Source: an uncultured Maritimibacter sp.
Lineage (GTDB): Bacteria > Pseudomonadota > Alphaproteobacteria > Rhodobacterales > Rhodobacteraceae
Assembly: GCA_913063035.1 (NCBI GenBank)
Contig: CAJXYS010000004.1
Location: 41,807-105,806 of the forward strand
Length of the DNA: 64,000 nucleotides
Reading direction: 5' to 3'
Shown here: piece by piece, positions 18,623-27,534 of the stretch
Layout: each line of letters starts with the position of its first letter
Numbering within the stretch: the stretch's first letter is position 1
Position numbers and translations under genes: made by a program
The notes under the pieces: model-generated
Databases searched by the model: none
What the model saw: only the letters and a program-made list of their open reading frames with translations
Told to the model about the DNA's origin: nothing

Positions 18623-20950
18623 TCAATGCACCTGCCCGTCTTCGGGCGGGTCGACGGTGAAGAAGAAATCGGCGGGCAGGTCTTCGTCGATCAGGGCGTC
18701 GGGCACGCTGTCCGGGCCGCGCAGGAAGACGTTCGCCCCGAAATGCGGCAGCATCCGCGAGAGCCGGCGCATGCGCCGGCCCGTCAGGGCGGCGTGAAGC
18801 GCGGCGAAGTCGGGCCGGGCCAGCAGCGCGGCGATGCGCGCACGGTGGCGGGCCACCACCTCGGCCTGCATCGCGGCGATCTCGGGATCGGAGAGCAACC
18901 CGGCCACGGCGCGGTCGAGCGCGGGCAGCATCCGCTGGATCGACCGATCCTCGACGGTGTTGTGGTTCATGCGGAACCAGTAGGCCAGCCCCTGGTCGCG
19001 GGCGGTGTGGTTCACGCGGCCCCGGTCGCGCTTCACGAGGAACGACTCGGCCGAGCGCACGGCGTAGTGGTTCAGCGTGGCCAGCTCGTAGCCGTAGGTG
19101 TGCAGGGTCGAACGCCAGGCATGGCGGTAGGCGCTGCGCGGCATCGGGCGCCCGGAGCCGTTCACCCAGCGGACATGATCCAGCATCTCGGGGTTCAGCC
19201 CCTTGGGACGATGCACCCCCAGTTTCCGGAACAACCCCGCGTTCCGGTAGAGCGTCTTGAACCCCCAGGCCTGGTGGGGCTTGCGGGTGAGCGGCGCGGC
19301 ACAGCGGGTGAATTGCCGCGTCAGGAAGCCCTCGCGGAAGCGCGCGATATCCGCGTTGCCGAACAGCCGCCAGGTCAGCGAGACCAGCGTCGCATCGCCG
19401 ATCGCGGCGAAGAGATCCGCCAGGTGACCCGCGCCGGCATGGATGTTGATGAACTCGTCGACGTCCAGGGTCATCAGCCAGTCCGCCGCCCGGACCACCG
19501 GCTCGGTCTCGGCCGCCGCGAAGGCCGCGTGCTGGGGCTTCTGCCCCTGCCCGGCATCGAAGGGATTGACGCGGTGGGTCACCAGCCCCTTGCGCTCCAG
19601 CAGATCGAGGAACCTGTCGGTGCCGTCGGTGCAGTCGTTGGAATAGACCAGCACGTCGGTGACCCCGATCATGCGGTGATAGGCGAGCCATTCGAGGATG
19701 AAGGGGCCCTCGTTCTTCATCGCCGTCACGATGGTGACCCGCGGCGGCCGATCCGCAGGCAGCGCCGCGAGCGCGCGGGTCTCCGGGCGCGGCGGCCGCA
19801 TCGGCGCGGCCCCGAGAACATCGCACGCGAAGTCGACGGCGGCGGCATCCTCGACCAGGCTGGCACGCGGCACGATCCGGCCCGTCGGGACACCCGGATG
19901 GCGGAGCGCCATGAACCTGTAGAGCCGCGGCCGCGGCTCCGCCGCGGGCGCCGCGCCCAGGATACGGTGCGGGCGCCACAGGCTGTCGGCGGCGATCCGG
20001 TCCGGCGCGCAGCACCAGCGCGCAAAGCCGGTCCCGATGTCGAAGGGACGGCAGACATGGTCGCCGGGCCCCGCCGGGCGGTTGCCCTTGACGGCCCAGG
20101 GATAAAGGCGCTGGCCGGCCAGCCGCACGACGCCCGAGGCGGCGCGCCGGGCGGCGGCGAACACGCCCCCAGCGACGGGCGCGACATAGTCCGACGGGTC
20201 CAGGTGGCAGACCGCGCCGGCCCCGGACAGGAAGCGGTGCCGGGCAAGCTCCAGCAACACCCCGTCGGCCAGGGGCGCGCGCCACGGGTCGGGCGCGGGC
20301 CGCCCCCCGCGCGCCTGGCCCGGCGCGTCGGGCGCGCAATAGGGATGGCCGGCCGCCGGCAGGTCGCGCCGGCCGACGGCCACGGGTATGTCCACCACCA
20401 CGATCTGCGCCGGCGCCCCGCCGGACCATGCCGCCGCCGCAAGGCGATCCGGCAGATCCGCCATCTGCCCCCCGGGCCCGAGCCGGTTCAGCAACAACGC
20501 CGCCTCCGCCCCGTGCCGGGCCGCGTGATAGGCGAGCCAGTCGGCGACCTGTTGGGGATCCTCGCCGTTCAGGATCGCGAAGAGGCAGTCCGTCCCGGCC
20601 AGGAGGCCCGGCTCGGCCGGCACGGGATGCAGGGTGAGCGCGCCCCCCGCCGCGGTCAGCAGCGTGATCCGGCGCCCGGCGGCGGCGGTCGGCCGGAACG
20701 CCAGCACGCGCCCGCCATCGCCCCGGATCGCCCGCGTGCCCACCAGCGCCCAGGGGCTGTCGGCGGCCGGGCGAAGGTCGTCCCGGCCAACCCCGGCCGC
20801 CCCGAAGACGCGCAGGGTCTCGCCGGACCGCACGGCATCGAGGCAGGTCACCCCGCCCAGCGTGACCGGCGCCAGGCGGCGGTGCAGGATCGCGGGCCGG
20901 GCGGCGGGGCGGTTCCGGCGCGGGCTCTCGGGGGTACGGGGTTCGGACAT
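18623..20950 (-). CDS. Large family-2-like glycosyltransferase with an uncharacterised N-terminal region
   Basis: A 775-residue protein. The C-terminal half (about 405-690) is the third Glyco_tranf_2_4 type domain in this cluster: VTIVTAMKNEGPFILEWLAYH, YSNDCTDGTD, TLDVDEFINI and LNHYAVRSAESFLVKRDRG. The first 400 residues are not recognised as a known domain, but contain FAILNGEDPQQVADWLAYHAA, which reads like a degraded copy of the same glycosyltransferase opening, so the protein may be an internal duplication with a decayed first half. ATG 20950 is used; the ORF could open at GTG 20956. It heads a two-gene unit with the methyltransferase-like gene. Acceptor and sugar donor unknown. Confidence 0.75.
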   Translation of the reverse strand: MSEPRTPESPRRNRPAARPAILHRRLAPVTLGGVTCLDAVRSGETLRVFGAAGVGRDDLRPAADSPWALVGTRAIRGDGGRVLAFRPTAAAGRRITLLTAAGGALTLHPVPAEPGLLAGTDCLFAILNGEDPQQVADWLAYHAARHGAEAALLLNRLGPGGQMADLPDRLAAAAWSGGAPAQIVVVDIPVAVGRRDLPAAGHPYCAPDAPGQARGGRPAPDPWRAPLADGVLLELARHRFLSGAGAVCHLDPSDYVAPVAGGVFAAARRAASGVVRLAGQRLYPWAVKGNRPAGPGDHVCRPFDIGTGFARWCCAPDRIAADSLWRPHRILGAAPAAEPRPRLYRFMALRHPGVPTGRIVPRASLVEDAAAVDFACDVLGAAPMRPPRPETRALAALPADRPPRVTIVTAMKNEGPFILEWLAYHRMIGVTDVLVYSNDCTDGTDRFLDLLERKGLVTHRVNPFDAGQGQKPQHAAFAAAETEPVVRAADWLMTLDVDEFINIHAGAGHLADLFAAIGDATLVSLTWRLFGNADIARFREGFLTRQFTRCAAPLTRKPHQAWGFKTLYRNAGLFRKLGVHRPKGLNPEMLDHVRWVNGSGRPMPRSAYRHAWRSTLHTYGYELATLNHYAVRSAESFLVKRDRGRVNHTARDQGLAYWFRMNHNTVEDRSIQRMLPALDRAVAGLLSDPEIAAMQAEVVARHRARIAALLARPDFAALHAALTGRRMRRLSRMLPHFGANVFLRGPDSVPDALIDEDLPADFFFTVDPPEDGQVH

Positions 20951-21078
20951 ATACACGTCTTCGGGTCACACACTGCGGGGCAGCTTACCCGTCAGACGTT
21001 AACCGTCCAAGAGGCCACGCCGCATCCGGGCCGGCGCCCCGTCCCCCGGCGCCGCCCCGAGATCGCGCGCCGGCCCGT

Positions 21079-22461
21079 CTATGCCGCGAAGACGCGGGTC
21101 AGCGCCCCGTCGATCGCGTCGGTCAGGCGGTCGATGTCGTCGGCCGTCGCGATCAGCGCCGGCGACAGGCAAAGCGTGTTGTTGAAGCCCGGCACCGACC
21201 GGTTGGTGGCCCCGATGATCACGCCCTGCGCCATGCAGTCCGCGACGACGGCCTGGACCATCTTCTCGGGCGCGGGCTCCTTGGTGGTGCGGTCGGCGAC
21301 CAGCTCGGCCCCGGCAAAGAGCCCCTTGCCCCGCACGTCGCCCACCACCGCGTGCTTGTCCTTGAGCGCCTCGAGGTTGTCCATCAGCCGCGCGCCCATC
21401 GCCTGGGTGTTCCCGAGCAGGCCCTCCTCCTCGATGATGGCCATGTTCTCGATCGCGGCGGCGGGTCCGGCCGTGCAGCCCCCGAAGGTGGAGATATCGC
21501 GGAAATAATCCATCGGATCGTCCGGGTCGGCCTTGAACATGTCGAAGACCTTTTCGGTCGTCACCATGCAGGCGATGGCGGCATAGCCCGAGGCCACGCC
21601 CTTGGCCATGGTCACGAAATCCGGCTCGATGCCGTAATGCTGGTAGCCGAACCAGGTGCCGGTCCGGCCGACGCCGCAGACCACCTCGTCGATATGGAGC
21701 AGCACGTCGTATTTGCGGCAGATCTCCTGGACGCGCTGCCAGTAGCCCTCGGGCGGGGTGATGACGCCGCCCCCCGCCGTCACCGGCTCGAGGCAGAGCG
21801 CCCCCACCGTGTCGGGGCCTTCGCGCAGGATCACCTCCTCGATGGCGTCGGCGGCGCGCTCGCCGTAATTCTCCGTCTCCCACTGGGCGCGGTATTCGAG
21901 GCAGTGCGGCACCTCGACGAAGCCGGGCGCGAAGGGGCCGTACTGGGCGTTGCGCTCCTGCTGGCCGCCGGCCGACATCGCCGCCAGCGTCGAGCCGTGG
22001 TAGTCGCGTTCGCGGTAGAGGATCTTGTGCTTGCGCCCGCCGTAGCGCTTGTGCGCGATCTGGCGAACCATCTTGAAGGCCTTCTCGTTCGCCTCGGAGC
22101 CGGAGTTCGTGTAATAGACCCGGCTCATGCCCGGCATCTTGTCGATCAACATGTCGGCGAACCGCGCCCCCGGGACCGACCCCATGGAATTGGCGAAGTA
22201 GTTCATCTGGATCAGCTGGTCACGCACGGCGTTGGCGATCCGCTCGCGGCCGTAGCCGACATTGACGGTCCAGACGCCGCCCGAGACGCCGTCGATATGC
22301 TCCTTGCCGGTCTGGTCCCAGACCCGCATGCCCCGGCCTTCGACGATGATGCGGGGATCCTTGGTCTCGAATCCCTTGTGCTGCATCAGGTGATGCCAGA
22401 TATGCGCGCGGTCGGCCTCGACGACGGAGGTGAGATCGTTGGCGGTGAAGTGTTCGGTCAT
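21079..22461 (-). CDS. tpa: Taurine--pyruvate aminotransferase
   Basis: A 460-residue class III, PLP-dependent aminotransferase that should convert taurine plus pyruvate to sulfoacetaldehyde plus alanine in the cytoplasm. Visible features are GVWTVNVGYGRERIA near the N terminus, YYTNSGSEANEKAFKM (phosphate-binding), YHGSTLAAMSAGG, the LLHIDEVVCGVGRTG cofactor Asp region, and the Schiff-base lysine in DFVTMAKGVASGY. The substrate call rests on context: it is divergent from tauABC and within 5.2 kb of xsc, whose substrate is its product. ATG 22461 is preferred to the longer reading from 22596. The 291-bp gap to tauA holds candidate TauR sites, so expression is probably taurine-induced. Other omega-amino acid transaminases share these motifs. 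Confidence 0.88.
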   Translation of the reverse strand: MTEHFTANDLTSVVEADRAHIWHHLMQHKGFETKDPRIIVEGRGMRVWDQTGKEHIDGVSGGVWTVNVGYGRERIANAVRDQLIQMNYFANSMGSVPGARFADMLIDKMPGMSRVYYTNSGSEANEKAFKMVRQIAHKRYGGRKHKILYRERDYHGSTLAAMSAGGQQERNAQYGPFAPGFVEVPHCLEYRAQWETENYGERAADAIEEVILREGPDTVGALCLEPVTAGGGVITPPEGYWQRVQEICRKYDVLLHIDEVVCGVGRTGTWFGYQHYGIEPDFVTMAKGVASGYAAIACMVTTEKVFDMFKADPDDPMDYFRDISTFGGCTAGPAAAIENMAIIEEEGLLGNTQAMGARLMDNLEALKDKHAVVGDVRGKGLFAGAELVADRTTKEPAPEKMVQAVVADCMAQGVIIGATNRSVPGFNNTLCLSPALIATADDIDRLTDAIDGALTRVFAA

Positions 22462-22546
22462 GGCGGCCTCCAAGCGACGCAGGAATGGTTCATTCCGTGC
22501 TGAATTACCGGGCGAGAGTGCCGAAACTGGCGGCGTGCAGATAGGG

Positions 22547-22637
22547 CCAGTGTCCGTGCACCCGTAAGGCCAGCGATGCGGGCTGGACACTGCCATCCCG
22601 TTCCGGCCAAAGGTGAAACGGTGTTGGACTCGTCCAA
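22547..22637. promoter_or_regulatory. Candidate TauR operators in the tpa-tauA divergent promoter
   Basis: Three elements share a (C/T)TGGAC core. An inverted repeat pairs CCAGTGTCC (22547-22555) with GGACACTG (22585-22592). A compact dyad TTGGACTCGTCCAA occupies 22624-22637, about 116 bp before the tauA ATG. TauR of Rhodobacter capsulatus is reported, from memory, to bind CTGGACTTAA direct repeats; the cores here match CTGGAC/TTGGAC. The same core pair recurs upstream of tauR. The assignment is inference from motif sharing. Confidence 0.5.
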
Positions 22638-22752
22638 TCTCGCGAAATTGGCCCTATGCCGCGCAAGCATACTCTCTCTATACTCGAACTGCAAAACGGT
22701 TGAAGCGCGGGGAAAAGCCCGCCGACATGATGACCACAACAGGGAGCCGATC

Positions 22753-23751
22753 ATGAAGAAAATGACCAGACTGAAGGGGGCCGCCGCCGCGCTGGCGGTG
22801 CTGACCTCGGCCCAGGCCGCCCAGGCGCAGGACCTGACCGTGGCGTATTTCCTCGAATGGCCGATGCCGTTCCAGTACGCCAAGGTGAAGGGCATGTACG
22901 AAGAGGCGCTCGGCGTCGACATCAACTGGGTGAGCTTCGACACGGGCACCGCCATGTCTGCCGCGATGGCGTCAGGCGACGTGCAATTGTCGGTCAGCCA
23001 GGGCGTGCCGCCCTTCGTGGTCGCCACCTCGGCCGGGCAGGATCTGCAGATCGTCGATGTCGCGGTGAGCTATTCCGACAACGACAACTGCGTGGTGGCC
23101 GAGACGCTCGAGATCGACAAGACCTCGGCCTCGGAACTCGAGGGCAAGAAAGTCGGCGTGCCGATCGGCACCGCGGCCCATTACGGCTTTCTCAGCCAGA
23201 TGGACCATTTCGGCGTCGACATCGGCACGATGGAGATCGTCGACATGGCCCCCGCCGACGGCGCGGCCGCCTTCGCGCAGGGCAACCTCGACATGGTCTG
23301 CGGCTGGGGCGGCGCGCTGCGCCGCATGAAGGAACACGGCAACGTGCTGCTGACCGGCGCCGAGAAGGAGGAGCTCGGGATCCTCGTCTTCGACGTGACC
23401 AGCGCGCCGGCCGACTTCGTGGCCGAGAACAGCGACATGGTCGCCAAGTTCCTCGCCGTGACCGCCGAGGCGAACGCGATGTGGAACTCGGGCGAGAACA
23501 CCGAGGAAATGCTGCCCGTCATCGCCGAGGACGCCGGCATGGATCTGGAGGCGACCCGCGCCACCATAGAGACCTTCGTCTTCCCCTCCGTCGATGAGCA
23601 GCTCTCGGCGAAATGGCTCGCCGGCGGCGCCGCCAGCTTCATGGATGGCGTGGCCAGCGTCTTCCTCGAGGCCGGCTCGATCGACGCGGCCCGCGACAGC
23701 TATGCGAGCGCGGTCAATATCGGACCGCTCCAGGCCGCGAGCGACATGTAA
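22753..23751 (+). CDS. tauA: Taurine ABC transporter, periplasmic substrate-binding protein
   Basis: A 332-residue periplasmic binding protein. A Sec signal peptide (MKKMTRLKGAAAALAVLTSA, cleavage after AQA near residue 25) precedes a two-lobe SsuA/TauA fold, with DLTVAYFLEWPMPFQYAKVKG and ISASQG-like VQLSVSQGVPPFVVA ligand-lobe motifs. It should deliver taurine to TauBC. ATG 22753 has AGGGAG about 7 bp upstream and is preferred over the longer reading from 22576. It is first in the tauABC-tauR order. A rho-independent terminator-like hairpin directly follows, so the binding protein may be made in excess over the permease. Confidence 0.93.
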   Translation: MKKMTRLKGAAAALAVLTSAQAAQAQDLTVAYFLEWPMPFQYAKVKGMYEEALGVDINWVSFDTGTAMSAAMASGDVQLSVSQGVPPFVVATSAGQDLQIVDVAVSYSDNDNCVVAETLEIDKTSASELEGKKVGVPIGTAAHYGFLSQMDHFGVDIGTMEIVDMAPADGAAAFAQGNLDMVCGWGGALRRMKEHGNVLLTGAEKEELGILVFDVTSAPADFVAENSDMVAKFLAVTAEANAMWNSGENTEEMLPVIAEDAGMDLEATRATIETFVFPSVDEQLSAKWLAGGAASFMDGVASVFLEAGSIDAARDSYASAVNIGPLQAASDM

Positions 23752-23765
23752 GCGCGCAAGGCGCC

Positions 23766-23799
23766 GGACGGCCCCCGCATCCGGGGGCCGTCCTTTTTT
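23766..23799 (+). terminator. Intra-operon terminator/attenuator between tauA and tauB
   Basis: A perfect 12-bp GC stem (GGACGGCCCCCG at 23766-23777 with its complement at 23782-23793), a four-base loop and then six T residues (23794-23799). This is a textbook intrinsic terminator, placed 14 bp after the tauA stop and 24 bp before tauB. Partial read-through would give high binding protein and lower ATPase/permease levels, a common arrangement in ABC operons. Confidence 0.85.
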
Positions 23800-23823
23800 G
23801 CAGACGAGCAAGCGGGGGGCTGC

Positions 23824-24630
23824 ATGTCCGGTCTGACCATCTCCAACCTGTCCATGCGCTTCGATCTGCCGAACGGCGCGTCGATCCAGGCGCTGCAAGA
23901 CGTATCGCTGAGCGTGGCCGAGGGCGAGATCATCTCGGTGCTGGGGCCTTCGGGCTGCGGCAAGACCACGCTGCTGAACATCATCGCGGGCTTTCTCGCG
24001 CCGACGGACGGCAAGGTCGAGATCAACGATCACGTCGTGACCGGCCCCGCGCCTGAACGGGGCATGGTGTTCCAGCAGGGGGCGCTCTTCGAATGGATGA
24101 ACGTGCGCGACAACGTCGATTTCGGCCCGCGGATGAAGGGCATGCCCAAGGCCGAGCGTGACCGGATCAGCGATCACCTGCTCGACATCACCGGGCTCAG
24201 GGATTTCAAGGAAAAGGCGATCTACGAGCTGTCGGGCGGCATGCAGCAGCGCGTGGCGCTGGCGCGCTGCCTGGCCAACGACCCGGACGTGATCCTGATG
24301 GACGAGCCGCTCGGCGCGCTGGACGCGCTGACGCGCGAGAAGATGCAGGGGCTCGTGCTGAAGCTCTGGAAGGAGACCGGCAAGACCGTGATCCTGATCA
24401 CCCACTCGGTCGAGGAGGCGCTGCTCCTGGGCGAGCGGCTGATCGTCATGGCGCCCCGCCCCGGCCGCATCCACAAGGAATACCGCCTGCCCTTCGCCGA
24501 TCGGGGCGTCAATGCCGATCTGCGCGAGGTCAAGCGATCCGAAGGCTTTTCCGAGACCCGCGACGAGATCCTGAGCATGATCTGGGAGATGGAAGAGGAA
24601 ATCATGGGCCGCACGGAGGCAGCACAATGA
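23824..24630 (+). CDS. tauB: Taurine ABC transporter, ATP-binding protein
   Basis: A 268-residue ATPase of the TauB/SsuB family on the cytoplasmic face of the taurine importer. Walker A GPSGCGKTT (about 41-49), Q loop in VFQQGALFEWMNV, signature LSGGMQQR, Walker B VILMDEPLGALD and the switch histidine in THSVEEALLL are all intact. ATG 23824 has a GGGGGC-rich leader and follows the hairpin after tauA. Its stop overlaps the tauC start as ATGA, implying coupled translation with the permease. Confidence 0.94.
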   Translation: MSGLTISNLSMRFDLPNGASIQALQDVSLSVAEGEIISVLGPSGCGKTTLLNIIAGFLAPTDGKVEINDHVVTGPAPERGMVFQQGALFEWMNVRDNVDFGPRMKGMPKAERDRISDHLLDITGLRDFKEKAIYELSGGMQQRVALARCLANDPDVILMDEPLGALDALTREKMQGLVLKLWKETGKTVILITHSVEEALLLGERLIVMAPRPGRIHKEYRLPFADRGVNADLREVKRSEGFSETRDEILSMIWEMEEEIMGRTEAAQ

Positions 24631-25892
24631 GCGTCCTCGTCTTCTACATCGCCATTTTCGCGGGCGCGCTGTTCATCGTCAGCCTGCTCAGGCGGATGAT
24701 GACCCCGCGCCACGACTTCACCAGCCTCAAGACCGTGACCTTCGGCGACGAGAGCGCGGTACGCCCGGACCGGGCCGCCTCGATCATCTCGGTTCTGACG
24801 GTGTTCGTGATCTGGGGCGCCTTCACCGGCTCGTCGCTGATGCCGATCCACGTGCCCGGCCCCTATAGCGGCACGACGGAGTTCACCTATACCGCGCGCA
24901 ACGCCGCCGGGCAGACCGACGACGCGATCGTGCGCGTCCTCGTCCACAAGGTCGGAGAGGACGGCGAGGCCCCCGAGATCGATCCCGGGGACGGATTCGC
25001 CAAGAACGACAGCGACGTGCTGCAGGAGTGGCGCTCGGAGCTGATCCGGGCCCATGCCAACGACGAGGGCGGCGACCAGGAAGGCTATGCCGTCATTGCC
25101 GTGGACGGCCAGGAGATCGCGCCCGGAGAGACCGTGAGGGTTGCCGACGGCACGGTCGCGATGACCCCCAAGGGCTCGCTCAATTTCACGCCGCGCAAGG
25201 GCATGCAGATGGAACCCATCTGGCTGCCCTCGCCCGAGGCCACGGTGCAGCGCTTCGTGGAGATCGCGAGCGAGGGCTACCAGAACTTCACCCTCTGGGA
25301 ACATCTCGGCTGGTCGCTTCTGCGCGTGGTCGCGGGTTTCGCGCTCGGCTCGCTGGTGGGCATTCCGCTCGGCTACGCGATGGGACTCTCGGGCTGGTTC
25401 CGCGGCTGGTTCGACCCGATCGTCGAGTTCATGCGCCCGGTCCCGCCGCTGGCGCTGATCCCGCTGGTCATCATCTGGTTCGGCATCTGGGAGACCGGCA
25501 AGATCGTGCTGCTGTTCCTCGCCGCGCTCTGGATCATGACCATCGCGGCGCGCGCGGGCGTGTCGGGCGTCAGCATCTCCAAGATCCATGCCGCCTATTC
25601 GCTGGGCGCCTCGAAATGGCAGATCCTGCGCCACGTGATCATCCCCAACTCCCTGCCCGAGATCTTCACCGGCGCGCGAGTCGCGATGGGGGTTTGCTGG
25701 GGCACGGTGGTCGCCGCCGAGCTGGTCGCCGCGCAGAAGGGCGCGGGCATGATGATCATCGCGGCCTCGAAGTTCCAGCTGACCGACATCGTGATCATGG
25801 GCATCGTGCTGATCGGGATCATCGGCTACGGCATCGACATGCTGATGCGCAAGGCCGAGCGGTTCCTGGTGCCGTGGAAGGGACAGGCCTGA
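24627..25892 (+). CDS. tauC: Taurine ABC transporter permease with a large periplasmic insertion
   Basis: A 421-residue permease, about 145 residues longer than Escherichia coli TauC. The C-terminal 210 residues are a normal binding-protein-dependent transport domain, with the EAA-type loop at ISKIHAAYSLGASKWQILRH. The extra N-terminal part has a first helix (about 5-22), a second (about 52-70) and then about 140 hydrophilic residues, likely periplasmic, with an acidic stretch EAPEIDPGDGFAKNDSD. Such a domain could dock TauA or bind ligand, but I do not recognise its fold. ATG 24627 overlaps tauB by 4 bp. Confidence 0.9.
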   Translation: MSVLVFYIAIFAGALFIVSLLRRMMTPRHDFTSLKTVTFGDESAVRPDRAASIISVLTVFVIWGAFTGSSLMPIHVPGPYSGTTEFTYTARNAAGQTDDAIVRVLVHKVGEDGEAPEIDPGDGFAKNDSDVLQEWRSELIRAHANDEGGDQEGYAVIAVDGQEIAPGETVRVADGTVAMTPKGSLNFTPRKGMQMEPIWLPSPEATVQRFVEIASEGYQNFTLWEHLGWSLLRVVAGFALGSLVGIPLGYAMGLSGWFRGWFDPIVEFMRPVPPLALIPLVIIWFGIWETGKIVLLFLAALWIMTIAARAGVSGVSISKIHAAYSLGASKWQILRHVIIPNSLPEIFTGARVAMGVCWGTVVAAELVAAQKGAGMMIIAASKFQLTDIVIMGIVLIGIIGYGIDMLMRKAERFLVPWKGQA

Positions 25893-25925
25893 CCGCACCG
25901 CGCGCGGCCCGGCCGAATTCCTGCA

Positions 25926-25971
25926 ACTGGACCTAGCCTGCCGCGCGAAATTGCGGCATGCTTGGGTCCAG
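25926..25971. promoter_or_regulatory. Candidate TauR autoregulatory operator before tauR
   Basis: ACTGGACCTA starts at 25926 and an inverted copy of its core, GTCCAG, lies at 25966-25971, ending 2 bp before the tauR ATG. The shared CTGGAC core matches the sites in the tpa-tauA gap. Binding over the start codon would suit autorepression by a MocR-type regulator. Motif-based inference only. Confidence 0.45.
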
Positions 25972-25973
25972 TC

Positions 25974-27503
25974 ATGGCGATACCCGTAGACGTCTTCTTC
26001 CTGGACCGCGAGGCCGACGGCACGCTGCAGCAGAAACTGCAGCAGCAGATTGCCGAGAGCATCCTCGCTGGCCGCTTCCTGCCCGGCGAGCGCATGCCGT
26101 CGAGCCGCAGCCTCGCCCGGCATCTGGGCGTCAGCCGGATCACGGTGACCGTCGCCTATAACGACCTCGTGGCCGACGACTACCTGATCGCGCGCGGGCG
26201 CTCGGGGTATTTCGTCTCCGACACGGCGCCGGTGTCGCCGCGGTTCGAGACCCCGCGCCAGCCCGCGGCGGGCGAGTTCGACTGGGGCCGCATCATCACG
26301 CCGCGCTACGCGGGCTTCCGCGATCTCGAACGCCCGCGCAACTGGCGCAACTTTCCCTATGCCTTCATCTACGGCCAGGCGGATCCGGGGCTGCTCGATC
26401 ATCAGAACTGGCGGCTCTGCGCGCTGCAGGCACTGGGGCAAAAGGATTTCGGCGCCCTGATCCAGGACCAGTACGAGCGCGACGACGCGCGGCTCGTGGA
26501 ATACATCCTGCGCCACATCCTGCCCCGCCGGGGGATCGTCGCCGCCCCCGAGAACATCCTGATCACGCTCGGCGCGCAGAACGCGCTCTGGATGGCGGCG
26601 GAACTGATCCTCAGCCAGCGACGCACCGCGGCGATGGAAAATCCCTGCTATCCGGGCTTGCGCGAAATCCTGCACCAGGCGCGCTGCCGCACGGTCGCGA
26701 TCGACGTCGACGATGACGGCCTGCCCCCCGAGGCGCTGCCCGACGAGGTCGACGCCGTCTTCACGACGCCGAGCCACCAGTGCCCGACCAACGCCACCAT
26801 GCCTTTGGCCCGGCGCAAGGAGTTGCTGCGCCTGTCGCGCGAACGGGGGTTCGTCATCGTGGAGGACGATTACGAGTTCGAGATCTCGTTTTCCGGGGGC
26901 ACCTCGCCGGCGCTCAAGTCGCTCGACGAGGCCGGGTCGGTGATCTATATCGGGTCGTTCTCGAAATCGCTCTTCCCGGGGCTGCGGCTCGGCTTCATGG
27001 TCGCGCCGCCGCCGCTGATCCGCGAGGCGCGCGCGCTGCGCGCGCTGGTGCTGCGCCACCCGCCGGGCCATATCCAGCGCACCGCCGCCTATTTCCTGTC
27101 GCTCGGCCATTACGACGCCCAGATCAACCGGATGCGCAAGGCCTACCGCGCGCGGCGCGACGTGATGGAGACCGCGATCCGCGACGCGGGGCTGACGCCC
27201 GCCGGCGCGGACGTGCCGGGCGGCTCGAGCTTCTGGATGCGGGCGCCGGCGGGTACGGATACCCGCGCCCTGGCGAGCCGGCTGCACGCCCATGGCGTGC
27301 TGATCGAGCCGGGCGACGTCTTCTTCGCCCGCACGCCCGCGCCGACGGAGTACTACCGCCTCGCCTATTCCTCCATCCCGCCCGAGCGCATCCCCGAGGG
27401 CATCGCGCTGATCGCCGAGGCGCTCGGCGTATCTGGACCGACACGGGCAAGGGATCTGGCCCTAACCGAGCGCGGTGCATCGCGCGTATCTGAACGCCAA
27501 TGA
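25974..27503 (+). CDS. tauR: TauR-like MocR/GntR-family regulator of taurine use
   Basis: A 509-residue chimeric regulator. Residues about 12-80 are a GntR winged HTH (LPGERMPSSRSLARHLGVSRITV), and about 115-490 are a fold-type I aminotransferase domain that binds PLP and acts as the effector sensor. The PLP lysine is in YIGSFSKSLFPGLRLGF, and the preceding DDYEFEISF supplies the cofactor aspartate. In Rhodobacter, TauR activates tauABC in response to taurine. ATG 25974 is preferred over TTG 25962, and a CTGGAC dyad overlaps the start. It lies between tauC and xsc on the same strand, 31 bp before xsc. Confidence 0.9.
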   Translation: MAIPVDVFFLDREADGTLQQKLQQQIAESILAGRFLPGERMPSSRSLARHLGVSRITVTVAYNDLVADDYLIARGRSGYFVSDTAPVSPRFETPRQPAAGEFDWGRIITPRYAGFRDLERPRNWRNFPYAFIYGQADPGLLDHQNWRLCALQALGQKDFGALIQDQYERDDARLVEYILRHILPRRGIVAAPENILITLGAQNALWMAAELILSQRRTAAMENPCYPGLREILHQARCRTVAIDVDDDGLPPEALPDEVDAVFTTPSHQCPTNATMPLARRKELLRLSRERGFVIVEDDYEFEISFSGGTSPALKSLDEAGSVIYIGSFSKSLFPGLRLGFMVAPPPLIREARALRALVLRHPPGHIQRTAAYFLSLGHYDAQINRMRKAYRARRDVMETAIRDAGLTPAGADVPGGSSFWMRAPAGTDTRALASRLHAHGVLIEPGDVFFARTPAPTEYYRLAYSSIPPERIPEGIALIAEALGVSGPTRARDLALTERGASRVSERQ

Positions 27504-27534
27504 CCCCCGAACCGCCGCGACAGGAGATCGACCG

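Noticed and set aside
17958..20969. A single 1003-residue minus-strand protein
   Set aside because: Only its C-terminal 206 residues (17958-18578) look real. The first 800 are an out-of-frame, Arg/Pro-rich shadow of the glycosyltransferase at 18623-20950.
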